Positions 46,165-58,769 of a stretch of DNA of 64,000 bases are shown piece after piece; positions within the stretch are counted from its first letter, which is position 1; each line of letters opens with the position of its first letter. A program made the position numbers and the translations under genes. Under the pieces are notes generated by a model, which was given only the letters and a program-made list of their open reading frames with translations, had not been told where the DNA came from and did no database searches. Source of the DNA: Nissolia schottii. Its lineage: Eukaryota > Streptophyta > Magnoliopsida > Fabales > Fabaceae. Location: assembly GCA_003254905.1 (NCBI GenBank), contig QANU01001109.1:162551-226550 (forward strand), written 5' to 3'.

Positions 46165-46758
46165 ATGAAGCTCACAAGTTTTTCAACCATGATCATCCTT
46201 CACATGGCAACATCATCCACATTGTGGTTCATCACACCAACCCAATCCACCTTCCTCCCAAGACCGGGCCTAGTGGAGCACGTATGCCGCAAGACGCCCC
46301 ACTACCACCTCTGCGTCTTCACCCTCAAGTCCCACCTCCGCTCCCTCGAGCGCAAATCCGCCGCCGACATCGCCGGGCTGGCCCGCATTGCCCTGGAGGT
46401 GGTCGCCGCCAACGCCTCCGCCACCCTCACCAACGTGCACAAGTTTCGCGCGCAGACCAACGGCCCGCCGAGACTGAAAGCCGTGCTAGAAGGCTGCATT
46501 TCGTCTTACACGAAGATGGTGAAGGAGCTGCTCCCGGAGGCGATGAGTTGCATGGAGAAGGGCGACTACGGCGGCGTGCAGCGTAGCGCGTATGCCGCAG
46601 GGGCCCTGGCTGGCGCGTGCGAGAGCAAGTGCAAGGAGGCGTCTACTTCGGTTATGAGCGATACCAATTTGTATGTGCAGAATCTGTGTACTATTGCCGT
46701 GTCGCTTCTTAGCAAAGTGCCTCCTCCTCAATCCACGCACCAACCAATTTTGGCTTAG
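46165..46758 (+). CDS. plant invertase/pectin methylesterase inhibitor (PMEI) family protein
   Basis: An intronless gene of 197 aa. Residues 1 to about 29 form a hydrophobic secretion signal ending at QST. The mature part carries the PMEI four-helix bundle. The first disulfide pair is Cys41 and Cys50 in HVCRKTPHYHLC, the helical-hairpin signature. The second pair is probably Cys111 (LEGCISSY) and Cys152 (GACESKC). Extra cysteines are at 129, 156 and 175. Proteins of this fold act in the cell wall or vacuole, where they inhibit pectin methylesterase or acid invertase; sequence alone does not say which. The coding region is much richer in G and C than its flanks. It is the surviving PMEI of the duplicated module. 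Confidence 0.88.
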   Translation: MKLTSFSTMIILHMATSSTLWFITPTQSTFLPRPGLVEHVCRKTPHYHLCVFTLKSHLRSLERKSAADIAGLARIALEVVAANASATLTNVHKFRAQTNGPPRLKAVLEGCISSYTKMVKELLPEAMSCMEKGDYGGVQRSAYAAGALAGACESKCKEASTSVMSDTNLYVQNLCTIAVSLLSKVPPPQSTHQPILA

Positions 46759-46759
46759 A

Positions 46760-48630
46760 GCTTTTTGCTTTTTTTGCTCTTTTTTGGTTGTGGAGATGGA
46801 CTCTTGTACATATTTAGGCCCTTGAGTCTTCTTTTTATATATTGGGATCACTGTCAACGATTTTGTGTACACAGCATATATATCATAGCCCAAAGCTGCT
46901 TGATTTATTTTATTTAGCCTTTATGGCAATGTTATATCATCGCCCAAAGCAGCTGCTTATATTTCAGGCAATGTTAATAAACATAAAAAATCAACCATAT
47001 ATATAATCAACTCATTGATTGTTTGTTGCGTTGTATTATTTGTATCTCAATACTACGCGATCGAGTCTCCTTGTAATTGCATTTTGTGGTAAATTAATGT
47101 GATAAGTCAGCATGGTGCTCTACAAAGAATGATGAGTACACTTAACAATTGGGTTGTTTGTTTGGATAGAAAGTATAATGTTAGGCTAGTGTTATTTAAA
47201 CCACTAAAAATGTATAAATATCTTATGAATTTAATTTTTATTTACGGACAGAAAGTCAACCATTTATACTAATGTGACAAAATTTGATTGGTTGACAGTG
47301 CAAAAACACTTTACAATTTTATGAGATAGAAATTAAACTCATATCTTATTACTCCTCATAACACTATATTTTTAATGATATAAATAACATGATTAAAAAT
47401 GTTATTTATAACTCAAGGTGAGGGGCCGCGTTCCGCTCTCACATTTTTCTATCTCTCCATTAATCATTTCACCTGTTTCACTTTCTTTTACGATATCTTT
47501 TTTTCTCTCTTCTCCCACAATTCGTGTTGGGTATCCACCCATAAAATTTTATTTTATCTTTTATGTGTGTTGTCTAATATATTTTATAGCATATAATTAT
47601 TATGTATGTATATTTTTATTATAGATCGGTTGAACCTCAAATTTGACCGGTTAAACCAGTGAATTTTTGAACCACTGCCTTGACCAATTCAATGCTAAGG
47701 CCAACTTAGACAACCATGGCCTTTAGAGTAGGAAGCACTATGTTTAAATGTTTTACCGAGTTATACAACCTTTGTAGCAAAGTTTTTAGAGTTTGACTGA
47801 CCAATCAAGAAAACAAGCCGAAAGAAAATTTAGAGATTCAGAGAGTTTTAAGGCCTAACAACCAAGCGTAGGTTTAAGGCCTAAATCAAAAAAACTTTTG
47901 GGCCCAACATTCGACTAAGACTTTGAACTAACAAGATCAGAGGGTTCTTTTTGGGCCTGACGAGTGATAACCCATTGTTCCTAAAATATATATATGGTTC
48001 AAATTTTATGTGAAACGAAATTTGTCATACTTTAATTTTTTGACTAAAATAATAGAAAAACTTTTTATTCATCTTATAACTCAAGTTTGAGTCTTTCTAT
48101 TTTAATGGTGCAGAAAAAAATCATTAGACTATGAACTCAACCACAAAATTTGTCATACTTAGATATTGAGGTGCAGTTGCGGATGCAGAAAATTTAGGTT
48201 ATGGGGGAAGACATAATTATGATAAGAGGTATCACATAATTGAATTTATGGATAAAAAATACATTAATTTAATATGAATCAATTTCATCTTATAAAATAC
48301 AAAAAATGAATCTTTTAGATTTATACAAGTTACACAAAGAAGTAGCTCAATATTCACCTTAGTAAAATAATTGTTAATTAAAGTTGTTTGTCAATCACTT
48401 GATAAAACAATTTAATTTAAATACGTGCAATGAGTGTATAAAAAAATAAGTTATTAAGAATAATAAATTATTAAAACATGGGATTTATTCAATTAAATGA
48501 GTGCATTAAAAAATATTTTTAAACAATATACTGTAGTAGTTAGACAAAATAAATAAGTAATGAAAATTTTATTAATGAACTGAGCTAAGTTGCAAAGTTA
48601 TGCATTGTATAAGAAAATTTTGGCATGTAC
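46760..48630. other. intergenic with possible MITE at about 47178-47400
   Basis: Inverted segments (AGTGTTATTTAAA... against ...ATATAAATAACA, and AAAGTCAACCA/TGGTTGAC) suggest a decayed inverted-repeat element. CCGGTTAAACC-type motifs near 47628-47665 resemble dispersed plant repeats. No gene. Confidence 0.35.
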
Positions 48631-48633
48631 ATC

Positions 48634-49510
48634 CACTGTAAGTAAAGGTGCATTCTGTGGCGGTCTTTTAGTGGCGGTTTTAATATTTTTGGCGGTTAAT
48701 TAGTGGCGGTTCCCTTTTGTGGCGCTTCATTAGTGACGGTTATTACTAACCGCCGGTAACTGTATAATTATCATGACGTGTTCTCGGTGGCGGTTACTGT
48801 AGTAAACAGTAACCGTGCTAATTGTAAATAATATTTGTCAAACAGCTTGCGGCTGTTTATTGAACAGTTTGCGGTTGTTTTCATTTAACTGCCACTATTT
48901 GAGTTATAACTTTTGTGGCGGTTAATACCGCTGCTAAGAGTCTTTTTTGTGGCGATTTATTTTGCAGCGGTTATTCCTAACCGCCGCTCTTGGTATAGCC
49001 GTGAGATAAATGTTGTGGCTGTTCTTCGCGGCGGTTTTGTGTTATTCGCCGTTGATTATTAATAATTGTAGCAGTTGATTTGCGGCGGTTTGGGTTTCAA
49101 GGTTTGTTTCCATTAGCAGCGGTTTTTCATTAACTGCCACTAACTGGTAGTAATTATTGTGGCGGTTAGATAGCGTCGGTTTCTTTCCCGACGCTAACTA
49201 GGCAGTAATTTTGTTGTAATTAATTTGTGGCGGTTAGTCCTTAACCGCCACTAGGTTGGTTATTCGCCGTTAATTATTAATAATTTTGTAGTTGTTTATT
49301 TGCGGTTGCTTTTTGTTACCCGCCGCTATGCTTATTAACGGTTTGCGGCGGTTTGTGTGCCGAGTTTTGTTCCCATTAGCAGCGGTTTCTCGTTAACCGC
49401 CACTAACTATGTGTTATGTATTGTGGCGATTAATTCACGGCGGTTAGTATTTGTGTCGGTTTTTTAGCGGCGGTTTGGATTGTTTATTAACCGCCGCAAA
49501 TTGTATAATT
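48634..49510. mobile_element. CACTA (En/Spm) terminus with GGCGGTT subterminal repeats
   Basis: The edge CACTGTAAGTAAAGGTGC resembles the CACTA end CACTACAAGAAAAATGC. Over the next 870 bases a GGCGGTT or GCGGCGGTTA unit and its inverse TTAACCGCC recur dozens of times in both orientations, in a pattern typical of CACTA subterminal regions. This makes the stretch far richer in G and C than its surroundings. I found no matching opposite end or transposase. Confidence 0.65.
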
Positions 49511-49744
49511 TATCTCCCAAATAATTTTTTTCTCGTCAACCCCACTGTAGCCTCTATTTTCTATTATTCCTCCAAAGCTAAATCTCTAACCAAAACTGAA
49601 AACTTTATTTAGGTAATGACATTATAAAACTAAATCTCTATTTTTCACTTCCCTCTCTTTACTTTTTCATCTCCCTCCTCTTATTCTTTTCTTTTCTTTT
49701 TTTTTTTCCTTCAAATTAGAATCCCTAATTCGATTACTCCTCCA

Positions 49745-50090
49745 TCCATTTGCAAAATGGTTCCAATCATCTCGACATAGCTCCTTCACCTGCAAACGAG
49801 GCCATTGCCCTAGAAGGCACAATCGACGACATTCTGCTCAAAGCACTCCTTTCCTGTGGAGATGTTGGACTCGATGAGTGCGCATGTTGGCACCATTTGC
49901 GTGCCCGACTTCTCCCCCACTCTCCTCTGCAAATCCCCTTCAAGAGGAACCCTAATCGCCAACGCGCCTCCTTCTCCGATCGCCTATTGTCGAGGACCGC
50001 CGCCCGATATCACCTGCAGAACCGGTTCACCCGCAGGGAATGATGTGGTTGTTCCCGTTCTTCAAGGGGAAGTCCGGGCAATTTAATGAT
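49745..50090 (+). pseudogene. unrecognised coding-like fragment beside the CACTA terminus
   Basis: Two overlapping plus-strand frames run through a GC-rich patch: 49750-50043 (97 codons) and 49856-50086 (76 codons, with SAHVGTICVPDFSPTLLCK and SPSRGTLIANAPPSP). Base composition and codon-like structure look exonic against AT-rich flanks, but I recognise no family and neither frame has clear flanking signals. Since it sits next to a CACTA end it may be a captured host exon. Confidence 0.3.
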
Positions 50091-50439
50091 TTTTTTTAAA
50101 ATTCGGGTGAGGGGCTGAGAAAAACTTGATTAAACAATGAGACCAAAATTATGTATATATTTATGGTGATTTTTTACTTGCTCGGTAAGATAAATACTTT
50201 TTTCTATTATTTTTTTTTTAATAATTTTTAGAACTAAATTTATTAAAATTTATAATCATTTCTTGATCTAATTAATATGACGTAATTGCAATGCATTATA
50301 CTTAATTGTTCTGCCGAAAGAGTCTATAGGATATTCATTACACCAGAATAATTCTGAAAGACAATATATATTGCATGTCTTAGACTTAATTGTATTCATC
50401 TTCTATTTATTTTTTTTTTTGAAGTATTTTTTTTACAAG

Positions 50440-50770
50440 TGTGAGATATTGTATCAACTTATATCTCATTCATTATTAATGTAAAGAGATATAATATAAA
50501 ACTACTAAAATTGTCTTTTCGTTTTAACTTAAGTTTTTGGGAAAGATAATTCTTAAAGAGTGGCATAACTCAACTCCAAGAACTAACTCATGGGTGAGTG
50601 ATGTCTCATACTTATAAAACTTACTCATGCTTTATCTTTAAGCAATGCAGGACTCTAATTGCACCCCTCATGCATGGACATCTGGAGCATGAAATTTGCA
50701 GACATCTGTGAATTGCCCAACAATTGTCTTAGAATAAGCTCTAATGTCATATCAATAATCATCTCTCTTT
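50440..50770 (-). mobile_element. possible LTR relic with degenerate primer-binding site
   Basis: The plus strand ends in AAGCTCTAATGTCATATCA, close to GCTCTGATACCAT, the reverse complement of the initiator-tRNA primer site TGGTATCAGAGC used by many plant retrotransposons. The preceding GACATCTG and AACAATTG text also looks LTR-like. No internal coding sequence follows. Confidence 0.3.
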
Positions 50771-50774
50771 AAAA

Positions 50775-52640
50775 CTTAAATTAAAGAAAAGAAAGAAGAT
50801 AATTTTAATGATTTTATATTATATTATTTTAATTAGACTACATTTTATATTTACCACTCATCGTTTAATACATTAGAGTGTAAATCATATTACGACACCA
50901 AACAAGTATACGTATTTCCTCTGAAATCTAGATATTTGCAAGCCAAAATTGCGTGTCCAGTTTCACTTGCATTTTCCGCTCTAACTTAGGCAAGCGGATA
51001 AAGCTTTGATCTTGCTGGGGCCTTGGCAAATCTTCGAGTATTAAAATCCACGTGCGTTTGTAGCTTTGTCATTTGATGTGGGTTCAACCTGCACATGTCA
51101 TGCAAAATCCATCATTTATTAATTAATAATGACGGATTGCAATGGCAGTGACGGTAACGGGAAAAACTAAATACACAAACATATACTAATTACATGTTTG
51201 GACTTAAATATGTGTTGGGTCCAAATAAATTTTTGATATTTGCTTTTAGTTGCAAATAATTTTTTTTTTGTTTTGATCTAAACATATAAAAATTTATTCA
51301 CTTTTGACTCTTGCAAAAAGAAAATCTTATTTTATTGGTTGACGTGGCTAACAAAAGTGCAACGTCAACAGTATCATGCGCCAATATCAACCTGAGATAA
51401 CACTTATTTAATCTATGTGACACTTCATTTACCCATTTACCCGATAAATAGGTACTACATGGATAAATTGGTATTACTTCATATGGACACATGACATTGA
51501 CATTACATTCTATTAGCTAGGTCAACTATTAAAAAAAAATTGACAATGACTAAAAGTGTGTAATTTTCAATATATTAAAATTAAAACCAACCTTTTTTTT
51601 AGAATTAAAATCAAATTTTAAAATTTTGTCAGGACTCAATATATATTTAAACCATATTAAAAAGTTGCCCATGATTTCATAGAGATTATAAAAAGATGGG
51701 AAAGGCTCCAATGAAAAGCACGACTTTAAATTGTGATTGCCAACCATTACATAGTTGGTTGGATTGATAAAGAGTTTCAAGTAGCAGTCTCAAGTTCATG
51801 TTTTAATTTTTATTTTTTTTAAATTATTAAAAGAAGTCATCCTTTTAAGTGAGTTTTTTTAGTTCATAGTCAACGGAGCAAAGATTCACCGGAATCGTGT
51901 AGTTAAATATCAAAATAATGGTTACTTTGTTAGAGTCGCTTTCTCTATAATTATCGAGTTTATCATAATTGTTTATATTTTTGATAAATGCGATATAATT
52001 TCATCAAAATTTAGAAACCATGATAAAGTGCAGTGATCTGTGGGAAATCGATACGACTGTATTTGTGATAAGTATTATTCTTTTTTTTTATCGGTTGTGT
52101 TCTTATTATTGTCCTTTAAAGAAAAAAAGTTAAATGCACGTACATTAGATAAGAAACTTCACATTTCAGAGTAACTAACTCAGATTTTTTTGGAATTTTG
52201 TTTATTTAAAGGATAGGATTCACTTGGTGTTTGAATGGTAAGGGAGGGAAAAGGTGTTTTGCTCGGGCCATCTCCATTTTTCATTAAATTTACTCTTAAA
52301 CATTTTTGATAAAATAAGACCTTCTCTTTCTTGTTATTCTGTCGTTGGTCATCCATTTAAACATAGGACCTCCACATAAGAACCAAGAACACAAGAGATT
52401 GCTACTTTAGAAGAGGGTATCTTCAAAGTGATTTGTCCTTGATCATCCCAATTGAAATAGACTTAGGTTAGTTTTGGAATTGTTCTAGATCATTTTTTAA
52501 AACCTTTATTAGTCAGACCATCACATCATTTCTTAGTCATCCAGCTTTTTGAGTCATTAAAACCTATGTTTATTGGATAGCCGTCTCTTAACCATCATGC
52601 CCATTTCTTGTTTGACTCTTGTTTAACATAGATAGCGGAA
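50775..52640. other. intergenic, AT-rich
   Basis: No gene or bounded repeat supported. Short minus-strand frames at 51298-51780 are low complexity. Confidence 0.45.
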
Positions 52641-52649
52641 GACTATCCA

Positions 52650-53640
52650 TGTTAAATCATTAAGAAAATAAATAGACTAAATGCAAAAGCGTATCTAAAT
52701 CCTTAGGAATTGATATTGATGTTTGGAGATGTGGTTATTGGTTGAGGATCTATTTATATTTAGTTGTTGGTTCCCATAAAACCCTAGAAGGCTAAGAAAA
52801 AAAATAGCATTGTAGGTTTTTGTTCTCATTTGGACCCAAACCAAAAGTAGTCTAGACTTAATTTATTTTATTTTATTTCAAACAATAGTGAGACCACCAT
52901 ATATGAGTCATGATAAAATAGCTAATATGATCATACTTATTTATACACACACACATATAGCCTACAAAATAGACCAAGGAAATCAAATTTTCTTACAATC
53001 TCCCACTTGGGTTATACATATATTACCTGAAAATAATTATATATATAAAAAAAAATAAGTGCACATTTGAATGCTGTCTGATCTTAACTACTTTAACAAT
53101 CTTGTCAATCTCATATACTAATAATGGAACTACTGCAACTTTCGGCACATTAAAGACGCAACTGAACCACAATGATCACCATACTGATATACTCAATGAC
53201 ATAGATCAAGTTTGGATGAGTAACATGAAAATTATATGTAAAATGATCTCATTCATGTCTATTTCTAATTGGTCCAACTTTATTCTTTATGATATCAAAA
53301 TAATTCAAAGTGAAAACAAAATATTTGAATACTTTATTTTTGCAGAAAAATTTCCTTAAACATAAGGTTTGTCTAACATAAATGAACATCTCAATGCTCA
53401 CTCCCACTAATCCAGCATATCATTAAAATGATATTATGCCCATATGAGCATTATGCTCGTGAAAGACCTTGGGTAGTAGTTCCTTAGTGAGTGAATTAGC
53501 AACCTTAGAGTTTGTGCTAATATGTTCTATAAACAATTGACCACTCTAAACTCTTTTTTTATATGATTGCCAAAATATTGTCACAGCCAAACAAGTTTAT
53601 TCCGCTAGTTATCGAAGAGCAACTCAATCAAGCTAGAAAG
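52650..53640 (-). mobile_element. possible Ty1-copia LTR-type relic
   Basis: Text such as CAATCTCCCACTTGGG near 52997 and CTTGGGTAGTAGTTCCTTAG near 53468 resembles sequence I associate with long terminal regions of plant copia elements read on the opposite strand. No gag or pol frame and no exact LTR ends were found, so this rests on resemblance only. Confidence 0.35.
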
Positions 53641-53642
53641 TT

Positions 53643-53879
53643 GTGATCAAAAGCAAACCAAGCGGTCGAATTGAGTTGGATGGCATGCAATCAGCGGAGC
53701 AATCATCATATGAACAACCATATCATCATATGATCAACCATATCCCTGCAACAATAGTTGTTCAGACAACAAATACGAACACATTGTTAGCTACAAACGA
53801 CGAACTAGAAATACTTCAACTTTCTAACCTCTATCAACATTCAACTGATGATGTTGACAATGACGGGGAAGAAGAATAA
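53643..53879 (+). CDS. unrecognised short frame with acidic tail
   Basis: The 78-codon frame has no early ATG (the first methionine codon is internal) and contains SSYEQPYHHMINHIP, LATNDELEILQLSN and an acidic tail DDVDNDGEEE. More acidic codons (EDFDDHLNSENDDG) continue just past the stop if one stop is ignored, so it may be a decayed N-terminal piece of a transposase-like protein. I cannot name the family. Confidence 0.2.
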   Translation: MIKSKPSGRIELDGMQSAEQSSYEQPYHHMINHIPATIVVQTTNTNTLLATNDELEILQLSNLYQHSTDDVDNDGEEE

Positions 53880-54190
53880 GAAGATTTTGACGACCACCTA
53901 AATTCTGAAAATGACGATGGTAGTGTTTACCTTTCATCGTCAGACTAGCTGCGATTTGTAATTATTTAAAAATTTTAAATATTAAATTCATCGTCAGACT
54001 AGCGCATGATAAAGAGCGTCCTGACCTTTTTGTAAGATTATTTTTTGAATTTTTGTAGCCTATCTGAGAACCCATGATTTTCGCAGATATTGAATTCTCC
54101 ATCCACCATGTGCTAACATAACACATGTATGAATATTTGCTTATATTTTAATTAAACAAATTTAAAGAAGGTTAAACTATTTTTAACACA

Positions 54191-54213
54191 ATTCGCCAAT
54201 GCAATTGGCGAAT
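54191..54213. repeat. near-perfect palindrome
   Basis: ATTCGCCAAT-GCA-ATTGGCGAAT: ten-base arms around a three-base centre. It sits just upstream of GC-rich text (CCCGGCGCGCCACGTCGC) in an otherwise AT-rich area and is probably part of an old transposon. Confidence 0.6.
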
Positions 54214-54339
54214 CCCAACCCGGCGCGCCACGTCGCAGAAACCGTGGTAGTCCTGTAATATGTTTTGAAACGGGGGTGTTTTGGTAATTTGTCCCTGTAA
54301 CAGTGGCAAAAGAGGCAAAAACTCTTTTATGAAAGTAAA

Positions 54340-55495
54340 TTCACTCATTTAATTTTTTTTCAAAAAAAACTTTTGATTACAAACTATTTTAAACTAAAAA
54401 AACAGCTAAATAAATACTGCTCTAGAGTATATATAGGAAGATCATACATCGGTGAACTTCATACATGATATGAGTAATAAAAAATGACACTCGACAACTC
54501 ATAATAAAAAGATTTAACATGATAAAAAATTCATTTAAGATAATCAATTTTCTTTTACATTGCATGGAAATTTAGCATATTATTGAGCCGTTAAATTCTT
54601 GAGAACAAGAGAAGGGCCTTATTTCATTGTTAAGAAAAAAATACAAAAAAATAAGGGTAACTTAAAAAACGTACAACTCTTGTTCTTTGACCGAGCATTG
54701 GTTAGCAAAAACATAACTAGATTCTATTAGATTTTGTTGGTAAGAGTGGACAAGGAGTATCACATAGTTAAAGTTTTGGCTTTTACCATAAAAAAGTGAC
54801 TATTCAAATTTTGAATGAAGAAGGTTCAAAAATCCTGCTTATTGATGTGATGGGAGGCATGTTCTGACAGTTAATTTTAAAATAAATGTAAGAATAATGA
54901 CGAAAGGTAACTATTTAAAGGAAGTTACTTAAAGGGTTACAAAACAACAAAAGTTGCACACCAAAAAAATAATTATTTAGTGAATTCTATTTATAGTATT
55001 GAATAGATAACATTATTAAATCTGTTGGGGTGTGGTTGAGTAAGAGAGAATCATCCATTTTTAATCAAATGTTAATGAAATAATTTTAAAGTTTAAGGAA
55101 TTAGTAATTAAAATTGCACCGATGGACTCCCTAAATGTAAAAAAAAAAAAATAGATATCATTACTAAAGATATTTTATTGTGACAATGATTATAAGAAAA
55201 TTATATCTATACATTAAAAACATATCATGTGTAATGTTAATTCATGAATATCATCATCATCCATATATAGATAGCCGTAATCAATAGTCACACCTTATAA
55301 GTGGAAAGAATATAGGAAAAGAAATAAAAGAAGAGAAGCAAAAAAAAAAAAAAAGGAGGGGGCCACGCACACGCAGTGAAAATCGGAGTTGCCAACTGTC
55401 GGTGAGGCCCTTTTCTGCATAATGCCATACAAATATGCCGTTTTTTTAAGACACCACAGCACAGCCGCATCCCATCCCATGAACAAACAACAAAG
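54340..55495. other. intergenic, upstream of the membrane-protein gene
   Basis: No gene seen. Two overlapping minus-strand frames near 55288-55486 cross an A/T run and are not credible. Confidence 0.45.
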
Positions 55496-55499
55496 ATTT

Positions 55500-56577
55500 G
55501 TTCAAAATTTTATATCTATTTGAAGAAAGAGAGGGATTCTTGTTTGAACAAATCTAAAAATCTGCAGTGATTTTTTGAAACTAACTGTCTATATTCTCGT
55601 GTCCCGCTCTGTGTGCATTTTGATTCAAGCTCTTTTCCCATCATCGGATCCGGGGTTCCTTCCTTCCATCCTCCACAAAGGTTTTCACCTTATCATTTGT
55701 TTTTTCTTCTTCAAAAAATAAATGTTATGTTATATTGCTGATCTGATCTAATATTTGTTGTGATGGCTTAAACTAGTCCAAATTTGTTGACTTTTTCCAT
55801 TTTCATGGGTGCCCATTTATTCACATTCTCCATCTATTGTTGCAATGTTAAGGATTTTTTTTTTTTTAATGATATGATGTCATGCTGCGGTATTGGTTAG
55901 TGGGTGGCAGGTTTCTCTTTTTTTGCTATATATTTTTATTCTCTTTCTGGGGTTTATTGGTTATTTGTGTTTGTTCTGTTTTGGCCTTCTTTGTGAGGTG
56001 TTTTCATTTTCATTGCTGAGAGCCATATCTATCTCTATGCCTTTGGTGTTTTCCTTTCCTCGTACTCTTTTATGTTTCTTCCTTTCTTCTTAAGGACTTT
56101 CCAATTTTTTTTAACTCCTATGCTGTTTGAAAGTAGTTTCAATTGGTGCTTTTAGATGTAGCTTAAAGTTGTTGTATCATTTGGTTTACTTCTTCACCCT
56201 GCCACCTCATTACATGAACAGTTCCCCTATCATTTTGAAGCAAAATCATAGTTTTGATTAGGGCCATTAGATTGAACTCAGTCTCTTGTTTTGATGCAGG
56301 GTCAACCATTGAGCTCCTGTAGTTTTGGGTGTTGATTATTATTGTCTGAGTTCTGTCTAATGTGCATTCACAGAAGGCATCAGAATCAGGATTTGGTTTC
56401 ATTAGTGAGCTGTGTCTTGTTGATGATTAATAGTCAATTTTGGCTTTAGTGCATAACATCTTTAGGGGAGTTCATATTGTGTGATGGGTTGAATTCAAGG
56501 TATTAGTGGAAGTTAGAGAAAGTTTTGGTAGGGAAAATCGGCAGGGAAAGCTTGGATTAGGTTTTTGTGGCTTTCAG
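55500..56577 (+). other. probable 5' UTR exon and leader intron of the membrane-protein gene
   Basis: A pyrimidine-rich leader (about 55500-55680) ends in CCACAAAG|GTTTTC, a possible donor. Just before the start codon, GTTTTTGTGGCTTTCAG|G is a good acceptor. The intervening T-rich 900 bases look intronic. The donor is only moderately convincing. Confidence 0.4.
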
Positions 56578-56578
56578 G

Positions 56579-58114
56579 ATGGATCATAGAAGTGCAATGG
56601 ATAAGGATACCGAAGTTGATCTTGAAAGGGGGTTGTGGCCACTAATTGGAGATGAATCCAAGAGAGCCTCTCCTTCAGGTAACGCTGCAAGCCAAGGAAA
56701 GACGATATTTGCCAAGTTTTCTGATGGGTTTGTTGGTGGAGGTTCTCTAAGGGGTGAAGTTAGGTCAAGTTTATACTACAATGAATTCAATTCTAGTCAA
56801 GTTTCTATGGATTTGTTGAAAGTGACAAACAAGGCAATGATGGGGCAAGACTCGGCAAGACATGCAGAGAAGGCCCCAGCAAAGGAGAAACGTAAGAAGT
56901 CCAGCAATAAAAAGGCTCCCAAACCTCCAAGACCTCCGCAAGCTCCGTCGTTGGATGCAGCTGACTATAAGCTAATCAGGGAGATTTCTGAACTTGCCAT
57001 GTTGAAGCGTGCTAGGGTAGAGCGTATGAAAGCCTTGAAGAAGATGAAAGCTTCTAAATCATCATCGTCTTCCAGTAGCAGCATTTTGGCCATGGTCTTT
57101 ACCATTGTCTTCTGTATTGTGATAATATTGCAAGGTAAGTTTCGTGATGAAAGTAAAATTTTGTCAAGCACATATAATTTTGTACACTGTAACATGACAC
57201 GAGATTGGCTTTGACCTTGAGCTATCAAATGATGTGATGATAAGAATCTTGCAAATCGTTGAGTTGGAGACCATTGTTTTACCTTGTTCAGCTACCTTTG
57301 GATTCTGCATTTTCATTGCTTACCTCTGCTTAACTGCTTACCGATTCCGTTTCCCAAGCTAGTCCTTCTGAATTCCAAGATTGGTAGTTCTGAATCTTTG
57401 TTGATAATTCTTCAATGAAACGTAAAAATGTTCAATTTGTATTTATCAATTAGATTAGATTAGTAATAGACTAATTTTTACCATTTTCCAATTCTACTGG
57501 TTCATCTGTATCTGTTTGAGTGTATCCCAGTGTGTTTGTTTGAGTGTTTTTTTCGTTTCATCTGTGTCCCGAGGGTGGTGTAACTTTCTCTATTTTTATG
57601 AAATATGATCTAGAAATTCTCTATGTTGTGAATCAATCACCCCCCCTTTTTCTTTTCCATATAAACTAACATATTATGCAAGAAGGGGGGATCAAAATAC
57701 TCCCAATGGTCCTGTTGTGTTTCTTTTCAGTTTATGATGAGTGAGAACACTTCAGCTTTCTTGATTGTTATTTGATCACGATGTTCCTTTTGCAGGCTTG
57801 TCGTCTGGAAAAAGCCCCGTGGCGAGTTTCCAAGGTTCGCCTCTATCTACTGGAGAAGCAGAGGGTGGTTTAATTTCAGTTCAGTACCAACTCACTCCAT
57901 CCGCGAGCGAGTCAAATGCGCCTGGTTCCGAGTCTCACAAGTAAGTTTCACATGCTTCTCATTGAAACTCTCCTTCGAACCTCTCGCAAGTATCACACAT
58001 TTCTCATTTAACCTCTCCTAATATCAATTTTATTGCTTGTTGGTACCTTGCAGTTTTGTACAACCAGTAGCAGGTTCAGATTTGGCTGAAAAACTGAGAA
58101 GAGATTCAGGTTAA
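56579..58114 (+). CDS. uncharacterised plant single-pass membrane protein, three exons
   Basis: Exons 56579-57134, 57796-57940 and 58054-58114 join in frame (762 bases, 253 aa). Splice sites are CAAG|GTAAGT...TTGCAG|GC and CACAA|GTAAGT...TTGCAG|TT. The start is the ATG of MDHRSAMDKDTEVDLERGLW; an in-frame GTG upstream lies in the acceptor region. Residues 101-120 are basic and Pro-rich (KKAPKPPRPPQAP), 128-160 are helical and charged (YKLIREISELAMLKRARVER), and eight serines sit at 161-168. One hydrophobic segment covers about 169-185 (ILAMVFTIVFCIVIIL), followed by a Ser/Gly-rich tail of about 68 residues. With no signal peptide, the basic side is probably cytosolic. I do not know its function. 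The length and exon match suggest an intact gene. Confidence 0.8.
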
Positions 58115-58119
58115 TGCAG

Positions 58120-58765
58120 TTTCAATTGACAAAATAATAATGTCATTGCCTGTATTTCCCCACGAAAAGATGGCTTATAATGCTCTATTGTGCTTCTCTC
58201 ACACAAGTTCTTTTTCATGTTTCTCAAATATGATGTATTAATTAATTATGAGACTGAACATATTGGTAATTTATCCCCTATATGTGTATATTAATCAAAA
58301 TATTAGGGGGAGAGTTAAATTACCATAGCAGAGTTGCTAGTGTTCTTCATTGGCTTGCCAAGTACATGTTACCTCAGCAACTCACTCTGTTGCTTATGCT
58401 CTATGGAGATTTTTGTCTTTGAAGCTTCACATCCTTCTGTGATTGTGATTACCTAATTATTATCATGTAATGATGATTCAATATGGTCACTGTTTTGATC
58501 AAAAGAAATAGTATATACAATTGAGTACTGTATTGCCATTATCAAATTCCCAAATCATTTGAAATGATTTATTGTTGTTTGAGGCTTCCAAGCATCAATG
58601 AACTTCAAAACAATTTGTTAAGGGAGAATTCTGCAAAAGTAAAGTCAAATAAAAATATTTTTAAAAGAGAATTATGTAACCTGATTATTCAGTTTGCCGT
58701 CATTCAAATCTGACTCTAACATCCTAACTGATTTTAGCCATTTATTTTGAAGTCATCCATTAATT
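58120..58765. other. 3' flank of the membrane-protein gene
   Basis: AT-rich; no second gene. Confidence 0.45.
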
Positions 58766-58769
58766 TGAC

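Noticed and set aside
46224..46586. Arg/Pro-rich frame overlapping the PMEI gene
   Set aside because: Out-of-frame reading of the GC-rich PMEI coding sequence.
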